From positions 62,001 to 126,000 of the forward strand of contig NC_018866.1 of the NCBI RefSeq assembly GCF_000305775.1: a stretch of 64,000 nucleotides of DNA, given 5' to 3'. A program made the translations under genes and the position numbers. Positions 43,955 to 53,618 of the stretch are shown piece after piece (position 1 is the stretch's first letter; the number at the start of each line of letters is the position of its first letter). The stretch comes from Dehalobacter sp. DCA. GTDB taxonomy: Bacteria; Bacillota; Desulfitobacteriia; Desulfitobacteriales; Syntrophobotulaceae. Under the pieces are notes generated by a model. It was given only the letters and a program-made list of their open reading frames with translations, was not told the DNA's origin and searched no databases.

Positions 43955-46283
43955 GACTTTGCAAAAAATCATGAAGCAGGATAAAGAAAGGTTTGTCGTA
44001 CCCAAAGGCATCCAGCAGGCCATCCCTGTCCGTGCCATCTGGCCGGATGGGATATTTCGGGTGGGCAACAAGTTTTCCAAATCCTTTCGCTTTGAGGACA
44101 TTAACTACGCGGTGGCGTCTAAAGAAGATAAGGAAGCGATGTTTCTCTCCTATTCGGAGCTTCTCAATTCCTTTGACAGCGGAGCGACCACCAAAATTAC
44201 CATCAACAACCGCCGCTTAAACAAAGCGGACTTTGAAAGCTCCATCCTGATCCCGCTAATGGAGGATGGGCTGGACGAATACCGCAGGGAATACAACCAG
44301 ATGCTTTTGGATAAAGCCACGGGTTCTAACAGTATTGTGCAGGATAAATATGTAACTGTATCGGTGCTGAAAAAGAACGTTGAGGAAGCGCGGAACTATT
44401 TTTCCCGCATCGGCACCGACCTGATCACCCATTTTTCCCATCTGGGTTCTAAGTGCGTGGAATTGGATGCGATCGACCGACTGCGCATCCTGCACGATTT
44501 TTTCCGTTCCGGTGAGGAAACGGATTTTCATTTCGACTTTTCCGAAATGATGAGAAAAGGGCACGACTTTAAGGACTATATCTGCCCAGACACCTTTGAA
44601 TTTGAAAAAGACCACTTCCGCATGGGGAATAAATACGGGCGCGTCATCTTCCTGCGGGAATATGCCAGCTACATCAAGGATAGCATGGTGTCCGAGCTAT
44701 GCGACTTAAACCGAAGTATGATGCTGTCTTTGGATATCATCCCCATTCCCACGGACGAAGCCGTGCGAGAAGTGGAAAACAGGCTGCTCGGCGTAGAAAC
44801 CAATATCACCAACTGGCAAAGGCGGCAGAATCAGAGCAACAATTATTCCGCTGTGGTTCCCTACGATATGGAGCAACAGCGCAAAGAAAGCAAGGAATTC
44901 CTCGACGACCTGACAACCCGTGATCAAAGGATGATGTTTGCTGTCCTGACGATGGTGCACATTGCGGACAGCAAGGAACAACTGGATAGCGACACCGAAA
45001 CTCTGCTTACCACCGTACGGAAGCACCTTTGTCAATTTTCCACGCTGACTTTCCAGCAGATGGACGGATTGAACACGGCGCTGCCCTACGGACTGCGGAG
45101 AATCGAAGCCATCCGGACGCTGACCACCGAAAGTACGGCGGTGTTTATTCCTTTCCGAGCGCAGGAAATCTCTCAGAATGGGGGCATTTACTACGGGCAG
45201 AACGTTATCAGTAAAAACATGATTATCGCCAACCGCAAGCTGCTTTTAAACGGCAACAGCTTCATTTTGGGCGTATCCGGCTCCGGCAAGAGCTTCACCG
45301 CCAAACGGGAAATCGTCAATCAGATTCTGTCCAGTGATGACGATATTATCCTGATTGATCCAGAACGCGAATATTCCTCCCTTGTCAAAGCGATGGGCGG
45401 CGAGATCATCCATATTTCCGCGACCTCCCCGAACCACATCAACGCCATGGACATGAACCGGGATTACGGTGACGGCGCAAACCCCGTCATTCTGAAATCC
45501 GAATTTGTCTTGTCCCTGTGTGAGCAGTTAATCGGCGGCCAAAACCTAGGTGCCAAGCAGAAATCCCTGATTGACCGCTGCACCGCGAGCGTGTACCGGA
45601 AGTACCTGCAAAGCAATTTCCAGGGAATTACGCCCACCTTGCAGGATTTTCACGCAGAGCTCATAAAGCAGGACGAATCAGAAGCGCAGGAAATTGCTCT
45701 GGCGATTGAGTTGTTCACCAGCGGCAGTCTGAACACCTTCGCCAAACCGACCAATGTGGACGTGAACAACCGCCTGATTTGTTACGACATCCTTGACCTC
45801 GGCAAGCAGCTGCTCCCCATAGGAATGCTGGTGGTGCTGGACAGTATCCTGAACCGTATTACGCAGAACCGGGCAAAAGGCAAAAACACCTTCATCATCA
45901 TTGATGAAATCTATCTGCTGTTCCAACATGAGTATTCCGCCAATTTTCTTTTTACCCTGTGGAAGCGCGTCCGGAAATACGGGGCGTTTTGCACTGGCAT
46001 CACGCAGAATGTGGACGATCTTTTGCAGAGCCACACGGCAAGAACAATGCTTGCGAATTCTGAGTTTATTGTCATGCTCAATCAGGCTTCTACAGACAGA
46101 ATGGAGCTTGCCAGGCTCTTAAATATTTCCGACCTTCAGTTAAGCTACATCACCAACGTGGATGCGGGGAACGGTCTGATTAAGGTGGGAAGCTCCCTTG
46201 TACCCTTCGCCGATCAATTCCCGCGCAACACCAAGCTCTACCGCTTGATGACCACAAAACCGGGGGAACAGGCGGAAGTCTAA
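43947..46283 (+). CDS. virB4: VirB4-type conjugation ATPase
   Basis: 778 residues. Walker A ILGVSGSGKSFTAKREI near 440, LIDPEREYSSL, Walker B TFIIIDEIYLLF near 648 and GITQNVDDLLQSHTARTMLA downstream, as in VirB4/TraE ATPases. N-terminal part (about 1-300) is the VirB4 N-domain. It powers assembly and substrate transfer. Confidence 0.93.
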   Translation: MIKTLQKIMKQDKERFVVPKGIQQAIPVRAIWPDGIFRVGNKFSKSFRFEDINYAVASKEDKEAMFLSYSELLNSFDSGATTKITINNRRLNKADFESSILIPLMEDGLDEYRREYNQMLLDKATGSNSIVQDKYVTVSVLKKNVEEARNYFSRIGTDLITHFSHLGSKCVELDAIDRLRILHDFFRSGEETDFHFDFSEMMRKGHDFKDYICPDTFEFEKDHFRMGNKYGRVIFLREYASYIKDSMVSELCDLNRSMMLSLDIIPIPTDEAVREVENRLLGVETNITNWQRRQNQSNNYSAVVPYDMEQQRKESKEFLDDLTTRDQRMMFAVLTMVHIADSKEQLDSDTETLLTTVRKHLCQFSTLTFQQMDGLNTALPYGLRRIEAIRTLTTESTAVFIPFRAQEISQNGGIYYGQNVISKNMIIANRKLLLNGNSFILGVSGSGKSFTAKREIVNQILSSDDDIILIDPEREYSSLVKAMGGEIIHISATSPNHINAMDMNRDYGDGANPVILKSEFVLSLCEQLIGGQNLGAKQKSLIDRCTASVYRKYLQSNFQGITPTLQDFHAELIKQDESEAQEIALAIELFTSGSLNTFAKPTNVDVNNRLICYDILDLGKQLLPIGMLVVLDSILNRITQNRAKGKNTFIIIDEIYLLFQHEYSANFLFTLWKRVRKYGAFCTGITQNVDDLLQSHTARTMLANSEFIVMLNQASTDRMELARLLNISDLQLSYITNVDAGNGLIKVGSSLVPFADQFPRNTKLYRLMTTKPGEQAEV

Positions 46284-46357
46284 CCCTATAAGCTAAGGCG
46301 AAAGGCTGGGCAAATAAACGGACGACTTTTTCCATCATTATTGAGGAGGAAAAGACA

Positions 46358-46765
46358 ATGGAAAATATTCGGTTTGCCAACAAAGAGCATGAGGCTTTTT
46401 ATTTCAATATGCTCGCAGCGGCAGGCAATACCGATGTGTACCACAGGGCGTTTTTCTACACGATGGGAATCAGTGCGGAAACAAGGAACCATATCCGTTC
46501 CTTGTTTAACTTTGAGGAGAATTGTATCCGGCCACAAAACCTTGTGGCGGCTTGGCAGACAGGCGGCACTACCCGATTGTGCCGTCTGGCCTTTAACCTT
46601 TGGAACGGGTGGACGGAGGACGAAAAAGAGAAATACTCAACACCTTATGAACTGTTTGACTGTCGCTTTGCGCCGTACTTTTTTGAAGCAATCCCGCTAC
46701 GTTATCCCGAATATTGCAGGAGCCTAGAGCATCCAATGCCGCATTTTTCCACAAAGGAACGGTAA
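46358..46765 (+). CDS. DUF6075-like protein
   Basis: 135 residues; AGGAGGAAAAGACA before ATG. FANKEHEAFYFNMLAAAGNT DVYHRAFFYTMGIS, LVAAWQTGGTTRLCRLAFNL WNGWT and the ending AIPLRYPEYCR are typical of a protein conserved between virB4 and the NlpC/P60 gene in Firmicutes elements. Soluble, function unknown. Confidence 0.65.
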   Translation: MENIRFANKEHEAFYFNMLAAAGNTDVYHRAFFYTMGISAETRNHIRSLFNFEENCIRPQNLVAAWQTGGTTRLCRLAFNLWNGWTEDEKEKYSTPYELFDCRFAPYFFEAIPLRYPEYCRSLEHPMPHFSTKER

Positions 46766-46811
46766 TTTTGCAGGAAAAACTTGAGTTCACTTGCGGAAGG
46801 AGGTACGCGCT

Positions 46812-48785
46812 TTGAAAGAAATCAAAATCAAATCGACTATCAAGGACATTAAAGCGCTGGATAAAGTCACGGATGTATCCCACAGAATGAAAAATGCCTA
46901 TATCCGCACCAAAGATCAGGCGAAACAGAACGGGCAAAACGATGATTGCAATTATGTGGACAATGCAGGGGATAGAGTACAAAGTGGCACGAAAACCATT
47001 ACCCGAAAAGCGGGATATACTACGGGAAACTACGGCAAAAATACGGTTCGAAAAATCAGAAAACGCCGGATGGGGAATACAGATGCTTCATATTCTGGTG
47101 CTTTAAGTGGGAATCAGGCGCGGCATATCTCTAAAAGTGAAACCAGCAATCCAAGGATAGAGCAGAAATTTGTTCAGAGCAAAGCAATGCAGACGTCAAA
47201 TCAAAAAGCCGCTCAAGCTCAGGCGAAACAAGCGGCTGAAAGAAAAATTGCGCAGACTGTCCAAAACCCTGTTTTCCAACGGGTAGAAAAAGCAGCTGCG
47301 CAGATCGGCAATACCTCCGGCCAAACAGGGCGTACGATTAAGCGATCTGCCGAAGTCGGTGAAAAAACTGTAAAGGAAGCAGCTAAAGGTACGATTAAAG
47401 CGGTGCAAAGAACAGTCAAAACCGCTGAGCACAGTGCAAAGACTGCCATTAAGACCTCACAGTCGGCGGCAAAAAGCGCCTCCAAAACCGCACAAGCCAC
47501 CAAAAGGGCGGTACAAGCAGCGCGGGCGGCAGCGAGAGTAGCAGCTGTTTCGGCAAAAACGGTGGCAAAGTCAATGGCGGCCACAATTAAAGCGATCATT
47601 GCAGCATTGAAGAGCCTGATTACAATGATTACCGCAGGCGGCTGGGCGGCGGTTGTTGTTATCTTGCTGGTATGCCTGGTGGGGCTTATGTCAGGCTCAG
47701 TTTTCGGGGTTTTCTTTTCCAATGAAGATATCAGTAAGAACACGCCGGTTATGACGGAGACCGTCAGCCGTCTGAACGGAGAATTTGCGACAAAACTTGA
47801 TCAGATAGAGAAGGAAAACCCGCATGACACGCTGGATTTATCCAACAACGATAGTAGCAATATGGTCAGTAACTGGCGGGACATACTGGCGGTTTACGCG
47901 GTAAAAGTGGCCTCTGATCCGGAAAATGGCATTGAAGTTGCCACCCTTGACGACACAAAAGTTGGGATCCTGCGGAATATTTTTTGGGATATGAACAAAA
48001 TCGACTACTGGCTAGAAACGATTGAGCATGAGGGAACGGCAACCACCACAGACAAGGACGGTAACACAAGCGAAGAAACGGTTACCAGCACCGAGACAGT
48101 CTTGCATATTCATGTCACCTCTAAATCTTATTCGAACATGATCGTCGAATACAATTTCAATCCGCAGCAAGCGGGAATGTTGAACGAGCTTATGCAGGAT
48201 AAATACCAGCAGCTATTTATGAGGCTTATCGGCAGCTATACGGATATTACCCTTTCCCCGCAGGAAATTGCGGCTATTACGCAAAACCTGCCGGAAGATT
48301 TGGATGAACAACGGAAAAACACTGTGCTGGCTGCTTATTCCCTTCTTGGCAAAGTAAACTATTTTTGGGGCGGCAAATCCACAGTTATCGGCTGGGACAG
48401 CCGGTGGGGAACACTTACCAAGGTAACAGCCGAGGGAAGTCCTACCACCGGAACAGTACGGCCTTTCGGATTGGACTGCTCGGGCTATGTGGCATGGGTG
48501 TTTGCCAATGCTACGGAAAATTCAGATGTCGCGGATAGAATCGGATTCGGTACCTCCAGTCAGTATACTGCCTGTACTGCGGTAAGTTGGAATCAGGCAC
48601 AGCCGGGAGATCTGGCGTTTTATTCCGATTTAAGCCATGTGGGCATAGTTGTAGGCAAGCAAAACGGAGAGCTGTTGATTGCCAATTGCAATGCCAGACA
48701 GAACAATGTAGCGGTAAGCAGTGTTTCCGGTGCAAGTTCATCAGGCTTCTATACAATTGGCAGACCAAAGTTTTTTGGAAAGTAA
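46812..48785 (+). CDS. NlpC/P60 cell-wall hydrolase of the conjugation machine
   Basis: 657 residues. TTG 46812 is chosen, eight bases after GAAGGAGGT. An Ala/Lys/Thr-rich N-terminal part (about 120-260) precedes one membrane segment (WAAVVVILLVCLVGLMSGSV FGVFF) and an extracellular part. The NlpC/P60 domain has catalytic Cys near 556 in GLDCSGYVAW and His near 608 in SDLSHVGIVVG. It should open peptidoglycan for the transfer channel. The end of its domain is repeated, diverged, at the right edge of the window. Confidence 0.88.
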   Translation: MKEIKIKSTIKDIKALDKVTDVSHRMKNAYIRTKDQAKQNGQNDDCNYVDNAGDRVQSGTKTITRKAGYTTGNYGKNTVRKIRKRRMGNTDASYSGALSGNQARHISKSETSNPRIEQKFVQSKAMQTSNQKAAQAQAKQAAERKIAQTVQNPVFQRVEKAAAQIGNTSGQTGRTIKRSAEVGEKTVKEAAKGTIKAVQRTVKTAEHSAKTAIKTSQSAAKSASKTAQATKRAVQAARAAARVAAVSAKTVAKSMAATIKAIIAALKSLITMITAGGWAAVVVILLVCLVGLMSGSVFGVFFSNEDISKNTPVMTETVSRLNGEFATKLDQIEKENPHDTLDLSNNDSSNMVSNWRDILAVYAVKVASDPENGIEVATLDDTKVGILRNIFWDMNKIDYWLETIEHEGTATTTDKDGNTSEETVTSTETVLHIHVTSKSYSNMIVEYNFNPQQAGMLNELMQDKYQQLFMRLIGSYTDITLSPQEIAAITQNLPEDLDEQRKNTVLAAYSLLGKVNYFWGGKSTVIGWDSRWGTLTKVTAEGSPTTGTVRPFGLDCSGYVAWVFANATENSDVADRIGFGTSSQYTACTAVSWNQAQPGDLAFYSDLSHVGIVVGKQNGELLIANCNARQNNVAVSSVSGASSSGFYTIGRPKFFGK

Positions 48786-48791
48786 AGGCGG

Positions 48792-49478
48792 GTGATTATC
48801 ACGAATTGCCAATCAAAAAGTTCAGCCTGTTTTCTGGACAATATTTTGTCCGGTAGGATAAAAACAGAAATAGCTTTTCAGCCAATTTGGGATTTGCAGA
48901 AAATGAAGGTATTCGGTTTTGAAGCATTAGCCCGATGGGAAAATCTTAGGCCGGATGAAGTTTTTTTAGAGGCTGCCCAAAATAATTTAGTGCTGGAATT
49001 GGAAACTTTGATTTTGGCGAAAATATGCCGGATCGGAAAAAGTACTAAAGGAAAGACGTTTATTAACGTTCATCCAAGCTTGCCCGATCCTTATTTTTGG
49101 GAATGTTTAAAAGGTCAAAATGTGATTTTAGAAATAACGGAATCGGATACAATTTGCTTTCCTGCTTTAAATATCCTAAGAGACTTAGGGTTTACTTTGG
49201 CTTTAGATGATTTTGGTACCGGTTCGGCAACATTAGAATCTTTGTGCCTTGTCGAGCCTGAATATATTAAGCTTGATAAAAGTCTCATCCAATCAAAGAA
49301 TGTTGCAAGCCGTGATAGCTTGATTACGGCTTTTGTTGGACATGCTACAAGGCTGGATACCAAGGTGATTGTTGAAGGCATAGAAAACCGTGGACAATTG
49401 CAGGCGGCAAGGATAAATGGTTCTCACTATGGACAAGGTTACTTCCTCGGAAAACCTGAAATTATTTGGAAAAGGTGA
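48792..49478 (+). CDS. EAL-domain c-di-GMP phosphodiesterase
   Basis: 228 residues, GTG start 7 bases after the NlpC/P60 stop. A single EAL domain with all key positions: FGFEALARW, FINVHPSL (Asn), ILEITES, LALDDFGTGSATL, YIKLDKSLI, VIVEGIEN and YGQGYFLGKP. It lacks sensor domains. Active hydrolysis of c-di-GMP is likely. First gene of the AT-rich Tad cargo, so it may set pilus output or surface behaviour. Confidence 0.85.
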   Translation: MIITNCQSKSSACFLDNILSGRIKTEIAFQPIWDLQKMKVFGFEALARWENLRPDEVFLEAAQNNLVLELETLILAKICRIGKSTKGKTFINVHPSLPDPYFWECLKGQNVILEITESDTICFPALNILRDLGFTLALDDFGTGSATLESLCLVEPEYIKLDKSLIQSKNVASRDSLITAFVGHATRLDTKVIVEGIENRGQLQAARINGSHYGQGYFLGKPEIIWKR

Positions 49479-49597
49479 TTGTAACGGGGAATAAGTAGAA
49501 GATGCTCTCTCCCTGTTGCAAAATATTCTATCGTGGCAAAAACAAAGAAAAACTATATTTACCGGTTTCTAAAATTATAAATTAAGGAGTGTTTTTT

Positions 49598-50359
49598 TTG
49601 AGAAAGGTATTTTTCATTTTGGGTTTAGTTATCGCTTTAGGAAGTGGCATAGGCCTTTATTTTTATATGGATTATGCAAAAGGTTTGATTCCTGTGGTTT
49701 ATGCCGCCACAAATATTACTGAAGATACCGTTATAAGCGCACAGCAATTAAAAGTTAAAAGTGTTCCAAGGGAAAGTGTGCCTTCAGGAGTTGCAGCAAG
49801 TATCAACCAGGTAGTAAATAAGTCTCTTAATTGGCCTTTAAAAGAAGGCGATCCGGTGCGGTTGGATAAGATAGAACAAAACACGAAGGCGGAGGTTGAG
49901 AATTCGCGATTAATCGCCTTCAAAACAGATTACAACGGATCCATTGCCGGTCTCGCCAAATACGGACAAACCGTCGACCTTGTTTTAACTCTTGACCCGA
50001 AACAAACAGGCAATTTATCGCTTGCAGGATATATTATCACTGATTTATTTATTGAAGCGACTGCTGATTCATCGGGGAAGATATTATCTTCTGCAGATAT
50101 CCCGAATTTAAATAAATCAACATCTGTTGTGAGTTTATCAGGCAGTGAGCAAACAACCGGTATCCCGACAGAAATAATAGCAAAGGTTACGCCTAAACAG
50201 TTTTTAGTAATAAAACAAGCCGAAACAATGGGAACTATTTCATTGGGGCAGCGCGATAAGAATGCTAAGGATCTATACAACATAAACAGTGTTATCGAAA
50301 ATTCACAGATGAATATTGGCAAAGATTTTATTGTTTCATTGCTTCAGCTTCAAAAGTAA
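49598..50359 (+). CDS. cpaB: CpaB/RcpC-like pilus assembly protein
   Basis: 253 residues; TTG start eight bases after AAGGAG. One N-terminal membrane segment (VFFILGLVIALGSGIGLYFY) then a SAF domain: VVYAATNITEDTVISAQQLK, NWPLKEGDPVRLDKIEQN. CpaB/RcpC proteins sit at the base of Tad pili. Next gene is the TadZ-like ATPase. Confidence 0.8.
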   Translation: MRKVFFILGLVIALGSGIGLYFYMDYAKGLIPVVYAATNITEDTVISAQQLKVKSVPRESVPSGVAASINQVVNKSLNWPLKEGDPVRLDKIEQNTKAEVENSRLIAFKTDYNGSIAGLAKYGQTVDLVLTLDPKQTGNLSLAGYIITDLFIEATADSSGKILSSADIPNLNKSTSVVSLSGSEQTTGIPTEIIAKVTPKQFLVIKQAETMGTISLGQRDKNAKDLYNINSVIENSQMNIGKDFIVSLLQLQK

Positions 50360-50379
50360 ATGTTATTGGAGGAAATCTT

Positions 50380-51210
50380 ATGGCTGATGAAAATAAAGCG
50401 GTTAATGAGCAGGTGAAGAAAATAATCGCGTTGTGGAGTGTGTGCAGTGTTGGAAAGTCGACACTTGCATGCAATCTTGCCCGAAAACTGGCAAAGGAAA
50501 CAAACTTCAAAATAGGGTTGTTGGATTTTTCGTTAATAACGCCCTGTCTCCACTTTTTTTTAGATCTGGAAGATAAAGAAAGCTCGATTGAATATATCCT
50601 TAAGTCTTGGCAGGATAATTATTCTTATCACGAGTTACTTAAGGAAAACGCCCACATAAATAAGAACCTTCCAAATTTATTATGTTGGACGGGATTAATG
50701 AAAAAACCTGAATTGATAGATAAACTTGGGGATATTCAAGCTCGTACAATAATCTCTGAGTTGTCCGATCTCGTAGATATTCTCTTTATTGACGTACAAA
50801 GCGATACGCTGATTATTCCTACCGACGTAGCGCTTAAAGCAGCAACAGATGTTTTGGTTGTTGTTGACCAAAACAGAAACACGATTGAGAACACCGCTAA
50901 ATGGCTTAACAATTTGCATGCCCGAAATATGGAAATAAGTAAATTCAAACTGATCATAAACCAATATTCAAATAAGGTACTGTACACGAAAAATAAAATT
51001 GAGAGCAATCTCGCGCTGCCCTTGCTTGGGACAATACCGTGTGTTTCCAAGGTAAATTATGATAACTCTACTGTTTCGTTGATTCCATTATTAAAATACG
51101 GCAAGTTTGATAAATCAATTGGAGATATTTTGTTACAGCTTCATTTGTATAAAGCGGTAAAAAAACACCGTATATTTTTTACCGCACCGCGCTTGGGGAG
51201 TTCGCGCTGA
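50380..51210 (+). CDS. tadZ: TadZ/CpaE-like ParA-family ATPase
   Basis: 276 residues. Modified Walker A WSVCSVGKSTLACNLA lacks the first signature Lys of KGGxGKT. IGLLDFSLITP, DILFIDVQSDT and ATDVLVVVDQNRNTIENT match MinD/ParA relatives. In Tad systems this type of protein positions the machine at a site in the cell. Its neighbours (cpaB, cpaF) leave little doubt on role. Confidence 0.8.
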   Translation: MADENKAVNEQVKKIIALWSVCSVGKSTLACNLARKLAKETNFKIGLLDFSLITPCLHFFLDLEDKESSIEYILKSWQDNYSYHELLKENAHINKNLPNLLCWTGLMKKPELIDKLGDIQARTIISELSDLVDILFIDVQSDTLIIPTDVALKAATDVLVVVDQNRNTIENTAKWLNNLHARNMEISKFKLIINQYSNKVLYTKNKIESNLALPLLGTIPCVSKVNYDNSTVSLIPLLKYGKFDKSIGDILLQLHLYKAVKKHRIFFTAPRLGSSR

Positions 51211-51238
51211 TGCAGAATTCGAATTGGGGGATATTTAT

Positions 51239-52663
51239 ATGAGAATCAGTTCAGCTAAAGCTGTTGAACCAAAAACATATGACACAGAGGGCAAAAATTA
51301 TCTATATAAAACAACAAGTATTATACAGTCAATATTGACTGAAAATCAGCAAAAATTACTTAATGATGCTATTTATGGGGTCGGAGAATGTCAAAAACAA
51401 ATTCTCGATGTTATAAAAGATATCATTCGTCATGAGAAACTCGATGTACCTAATATGAGTATCGATGAAATTGCTTGGGAGGTATATAAATACATTATTG
51501 GGTATGATGTTATCCATGACCTTCTTCTTGATACGGAGATAACGGAAATTTGCGTAAATGGTCCGTATCAAATTACTTATAAAAAGAGTGGAATCAGGTA
51601 TTTGGCAAAAGAAATTCAGTTTACCGATCTGGCCCATCTTGAAAAAATAACAGAACGCATCTTGCTCACCTGCCACTCGGAAGCCAACGAAGGCAGCCCT
51701 ATGGTGGATAATGCCTGGCTTCCGGATCGAAGCAGGGTTGTAATCAATAAAAGCGCAATCGTCCCCAGCCACGGAATCACATTAAATATCCGGAGATTTA
51801 GGGATAAAAACTTTTCCCTGGAAGAACTTGAAAAGATCGGGACGTTAAAAATAGCTGAGAGAAGCAAATCTCGTAGCTCTCTTAATAGAGAGTATGAAGA
51901 GATCAAAAGTATTCCAAGCGAAGAACATTCCTATCGACAGCTTGATTTTATTCGGGATGTGGTAAGCGCGGGTGCGACTATCATAGTCAGCGGCGGGACT
52001 CACACAGGGAAAACAACTTTGATTCGTACCTTGGCCTCAATTTTTCAAGATATCATTCCGGATGAAAACGGTCCGGGCGATCCCGAAAGCGGTTTGCGAA
52101 TAATAACTATCGAAAATGGGCCGGAGTTGCAGCTGGTTAAATACTACCCTGGCCTGGAGGTAGTTGAAATGCTTGAACGCGACACAAAATACAATCCTAT
52201 AGGTGTAGAGGAGATTTACCCGCAGGTTATGAGAATGGACCCTGATGTGATTTTGGTTGGTGAAATCCGTTTCCCGATCGAGGCAATGTATACTTTGCGG
52301 GCCATGCGATCCGGCCATGCAAATACAATGGCTTCAATTCATACGTATGATGCTGAATCCTGTTGTCAGGAATTAAGAACCAAGGTTCAAGCTATCTCCA
52401 ATGTCAGTGATAAGGTCATTAATACGGAAATCGTCACGGCAGTGGATATTATTATCCAGTTAGGGATAGTGGACAGAAAAATTGAAATCACCCAAGTAGC
52501 TGAATTAGACCTGGATTCGGAATGTAATATAGTCATTAAAGATATTTTTAAAAGAGACAGCGACGAGAAAATGATCTTTATCCCCATAAGCAAAAAACTT
52601 GCTTATCGTCTTATTGCCAAGGGCAGAAAAAATGCTGGTGATGTTAAGAGGTGGTTGGTATGA
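51239..52663 (+). CDS. cpaF: CpaF/TadA secretion ATPase
   Basis: 474 residues. ATG 51239 is used; the TTG at 51224 is part of the binding site. ICVNGPYQI in the N-domain, Walker A VSGGTHTGKTTLIRTLA near 252, TIENGPELQ (Asp-box variant), Walker B DVILVGEIR near 337 and GHANTMASIHTYDAESC (His box). This hexameric VirB11/GspE-like motor drives pilus extension and probably retraction. It overlaps tadB by 4 bases. Confidence 0.92.
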   Translation: MRISSAKAVEPKTYDTEGKNYLYKTTSIIQSILTENQQKLLNDAIYGVGECQKQILDVIKDIIRHEKLDVPNMSIDEIAWEVYKYIIGYDVIHDLLLDTEITEICVNGPYQITYKKSGIRYLAKEIQFTDLAHLEKITERILLTCHSEANEGSPMVDNAWLPDRSRVVINKSAIVPSHGITLNIRRFRDKNFSLEELEKIGTLKIAERSKSRSSLNREYEEIKSIPSEEHSYRQLDFIRDVVSAGATIIVSGGTHTGKTTLIRTLASIFQDIIPDENGPGDPESGLRIITIENGPELQLVKYYPGLEVVEMLERDTKYNPIGVEEIYPQVMRMDPDVILVGEIRFPIEAMYTLRAMRSGHANTMASIHTYDAESCCQELRTKVQAISNVSDKVINTEIVTAVDIIIQLGIVDRKIEITQVAELDLDSECNIVIKDIFKRDSDEKMIFIPISKKLAYRLIAKGRKNAGDVKRWLV

Positions 52664-53616
52664 GGCTTGTTCTTTGTTATGGAATAAGCATTGGGCTTTT
52701 ATTGTCTGTAATTGTATGGTTTCTCGGGAAAAAAGAAAAGAAGCAAATATCAGGTTTCATAAATAAAAGAATAAACTATTTGCATGACAAAGTGAAAAAT
52801 AACAATAGGATAAGTAATTTTGCAAGATATTGCAATCAAAGAATCTATATTACAAATTTGAAGTTGAGCTTAAAAGCTCTTCTTTTTATTAGTATAGTTT
52901 TCTGTTTTATTGCTTTTTTCCTGTCAATAGTGATCCTTTCTGAAAAAATTCCGAATCCAATCTATCAGAATCCGGGGGCTATAATCGTAAGCCATAATAT
53001 TTTCGGGATTGTTATTTTTATGATTGTCGGCTTCATGATCCCGTGGGTATTGTTAAATTTAATCTATCACAGTATGCGAAGAATGCTGAATAAACAAGCC
53101 TTGAACACTTTCAATCTTATATTAAACAATTATATTGTCCGTAATAATCTTGAAGCTGCAACCTGGGATTCAATTGCTGGCATGCCGCCTCGAATGCGGT
53201 CTTTGTTTAGCCGAATCCAGTCCCGGGTGAATAATGGGGAAGAATTCGACACGGTCATATATAAAATATCAATACTACTAAAACTGCAATCTTTCAGGGA
53301 CTTTTACAACGTTATCGTTTCTTCGAGGATGGCTGGGGGCAACACAGAAGATCTTTTATACAGGCTTACGGATAAAATCAGATCAAGAAAAAACAGGGCG
53401 CAATCAATTAAAGAGGATCTTAATCCTCTAATCTCAAAAGCGGTGGCTTTTACGCTGGTAATGATTCTTACGTATTTAGGCGTAAGTCTTGTTTGGCCGG
53501 ATTCAATAGCCCTGGTAAAACAATCCTCAATAGGACACCTTTATATCAACTCTATAATAATCTCCATTTTAATTGAGGCTGCTCTGTTACTAAAATTCTT
53601 ATCAATGGAGGATTAA
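52660..53616 (+). CDS. tadB: TadB-like platform protein
   Basis: 318 residues from ATG 52660 (ATGA overlap with cpaF). N-terminal membrane segment, then two central ones (ALLFISIVFCFIAFFLSIVI and FGIVIFMIVGFMIPWVLLNL) and two at the C-terminus, around a T2SF-type cytoplasmic part (WDSIAGMPPRMRSLFSRIQS, FRDFYNVIVSSRMAGGN). Inner-membrane platform of the Tad machine. Confidence 0.8.
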   Translation: MRLVLCYGISIGLLLSVIVWFLGKKEKKQISGFINKRINYLHDKVKNNNRISNFARYCNQRIYITNLKLSLKALLFISIVFCFIAFFLSIVILSEKIPNPIYQNPGAIIVSHNIFGIVIFMIVGFMIPWVLLNLIYHSMRRMLNKQALNTFNLILNNYIVRNNLEAATWDSIAGMPPRMRSLFSRIQSRVNNGEEFDTVIYKISILLKLQSFRDFYNVIVSSRMAGGNTEDLLYRLTDKIRSRKNRAQSIKEDLNPLISKAVAFTLVMILTYLGVSLVWPDSIALVKQSSIGHLYINSIIISILIEAALLLKFLSMED

Positions 53617-53618
53617 GT

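Noticed and set aside
49479-49597. c-di-GMP riboswitch before cpaB
   Set aside because: The 120-base gap shows no conserved riboswitch core that I could recognise.
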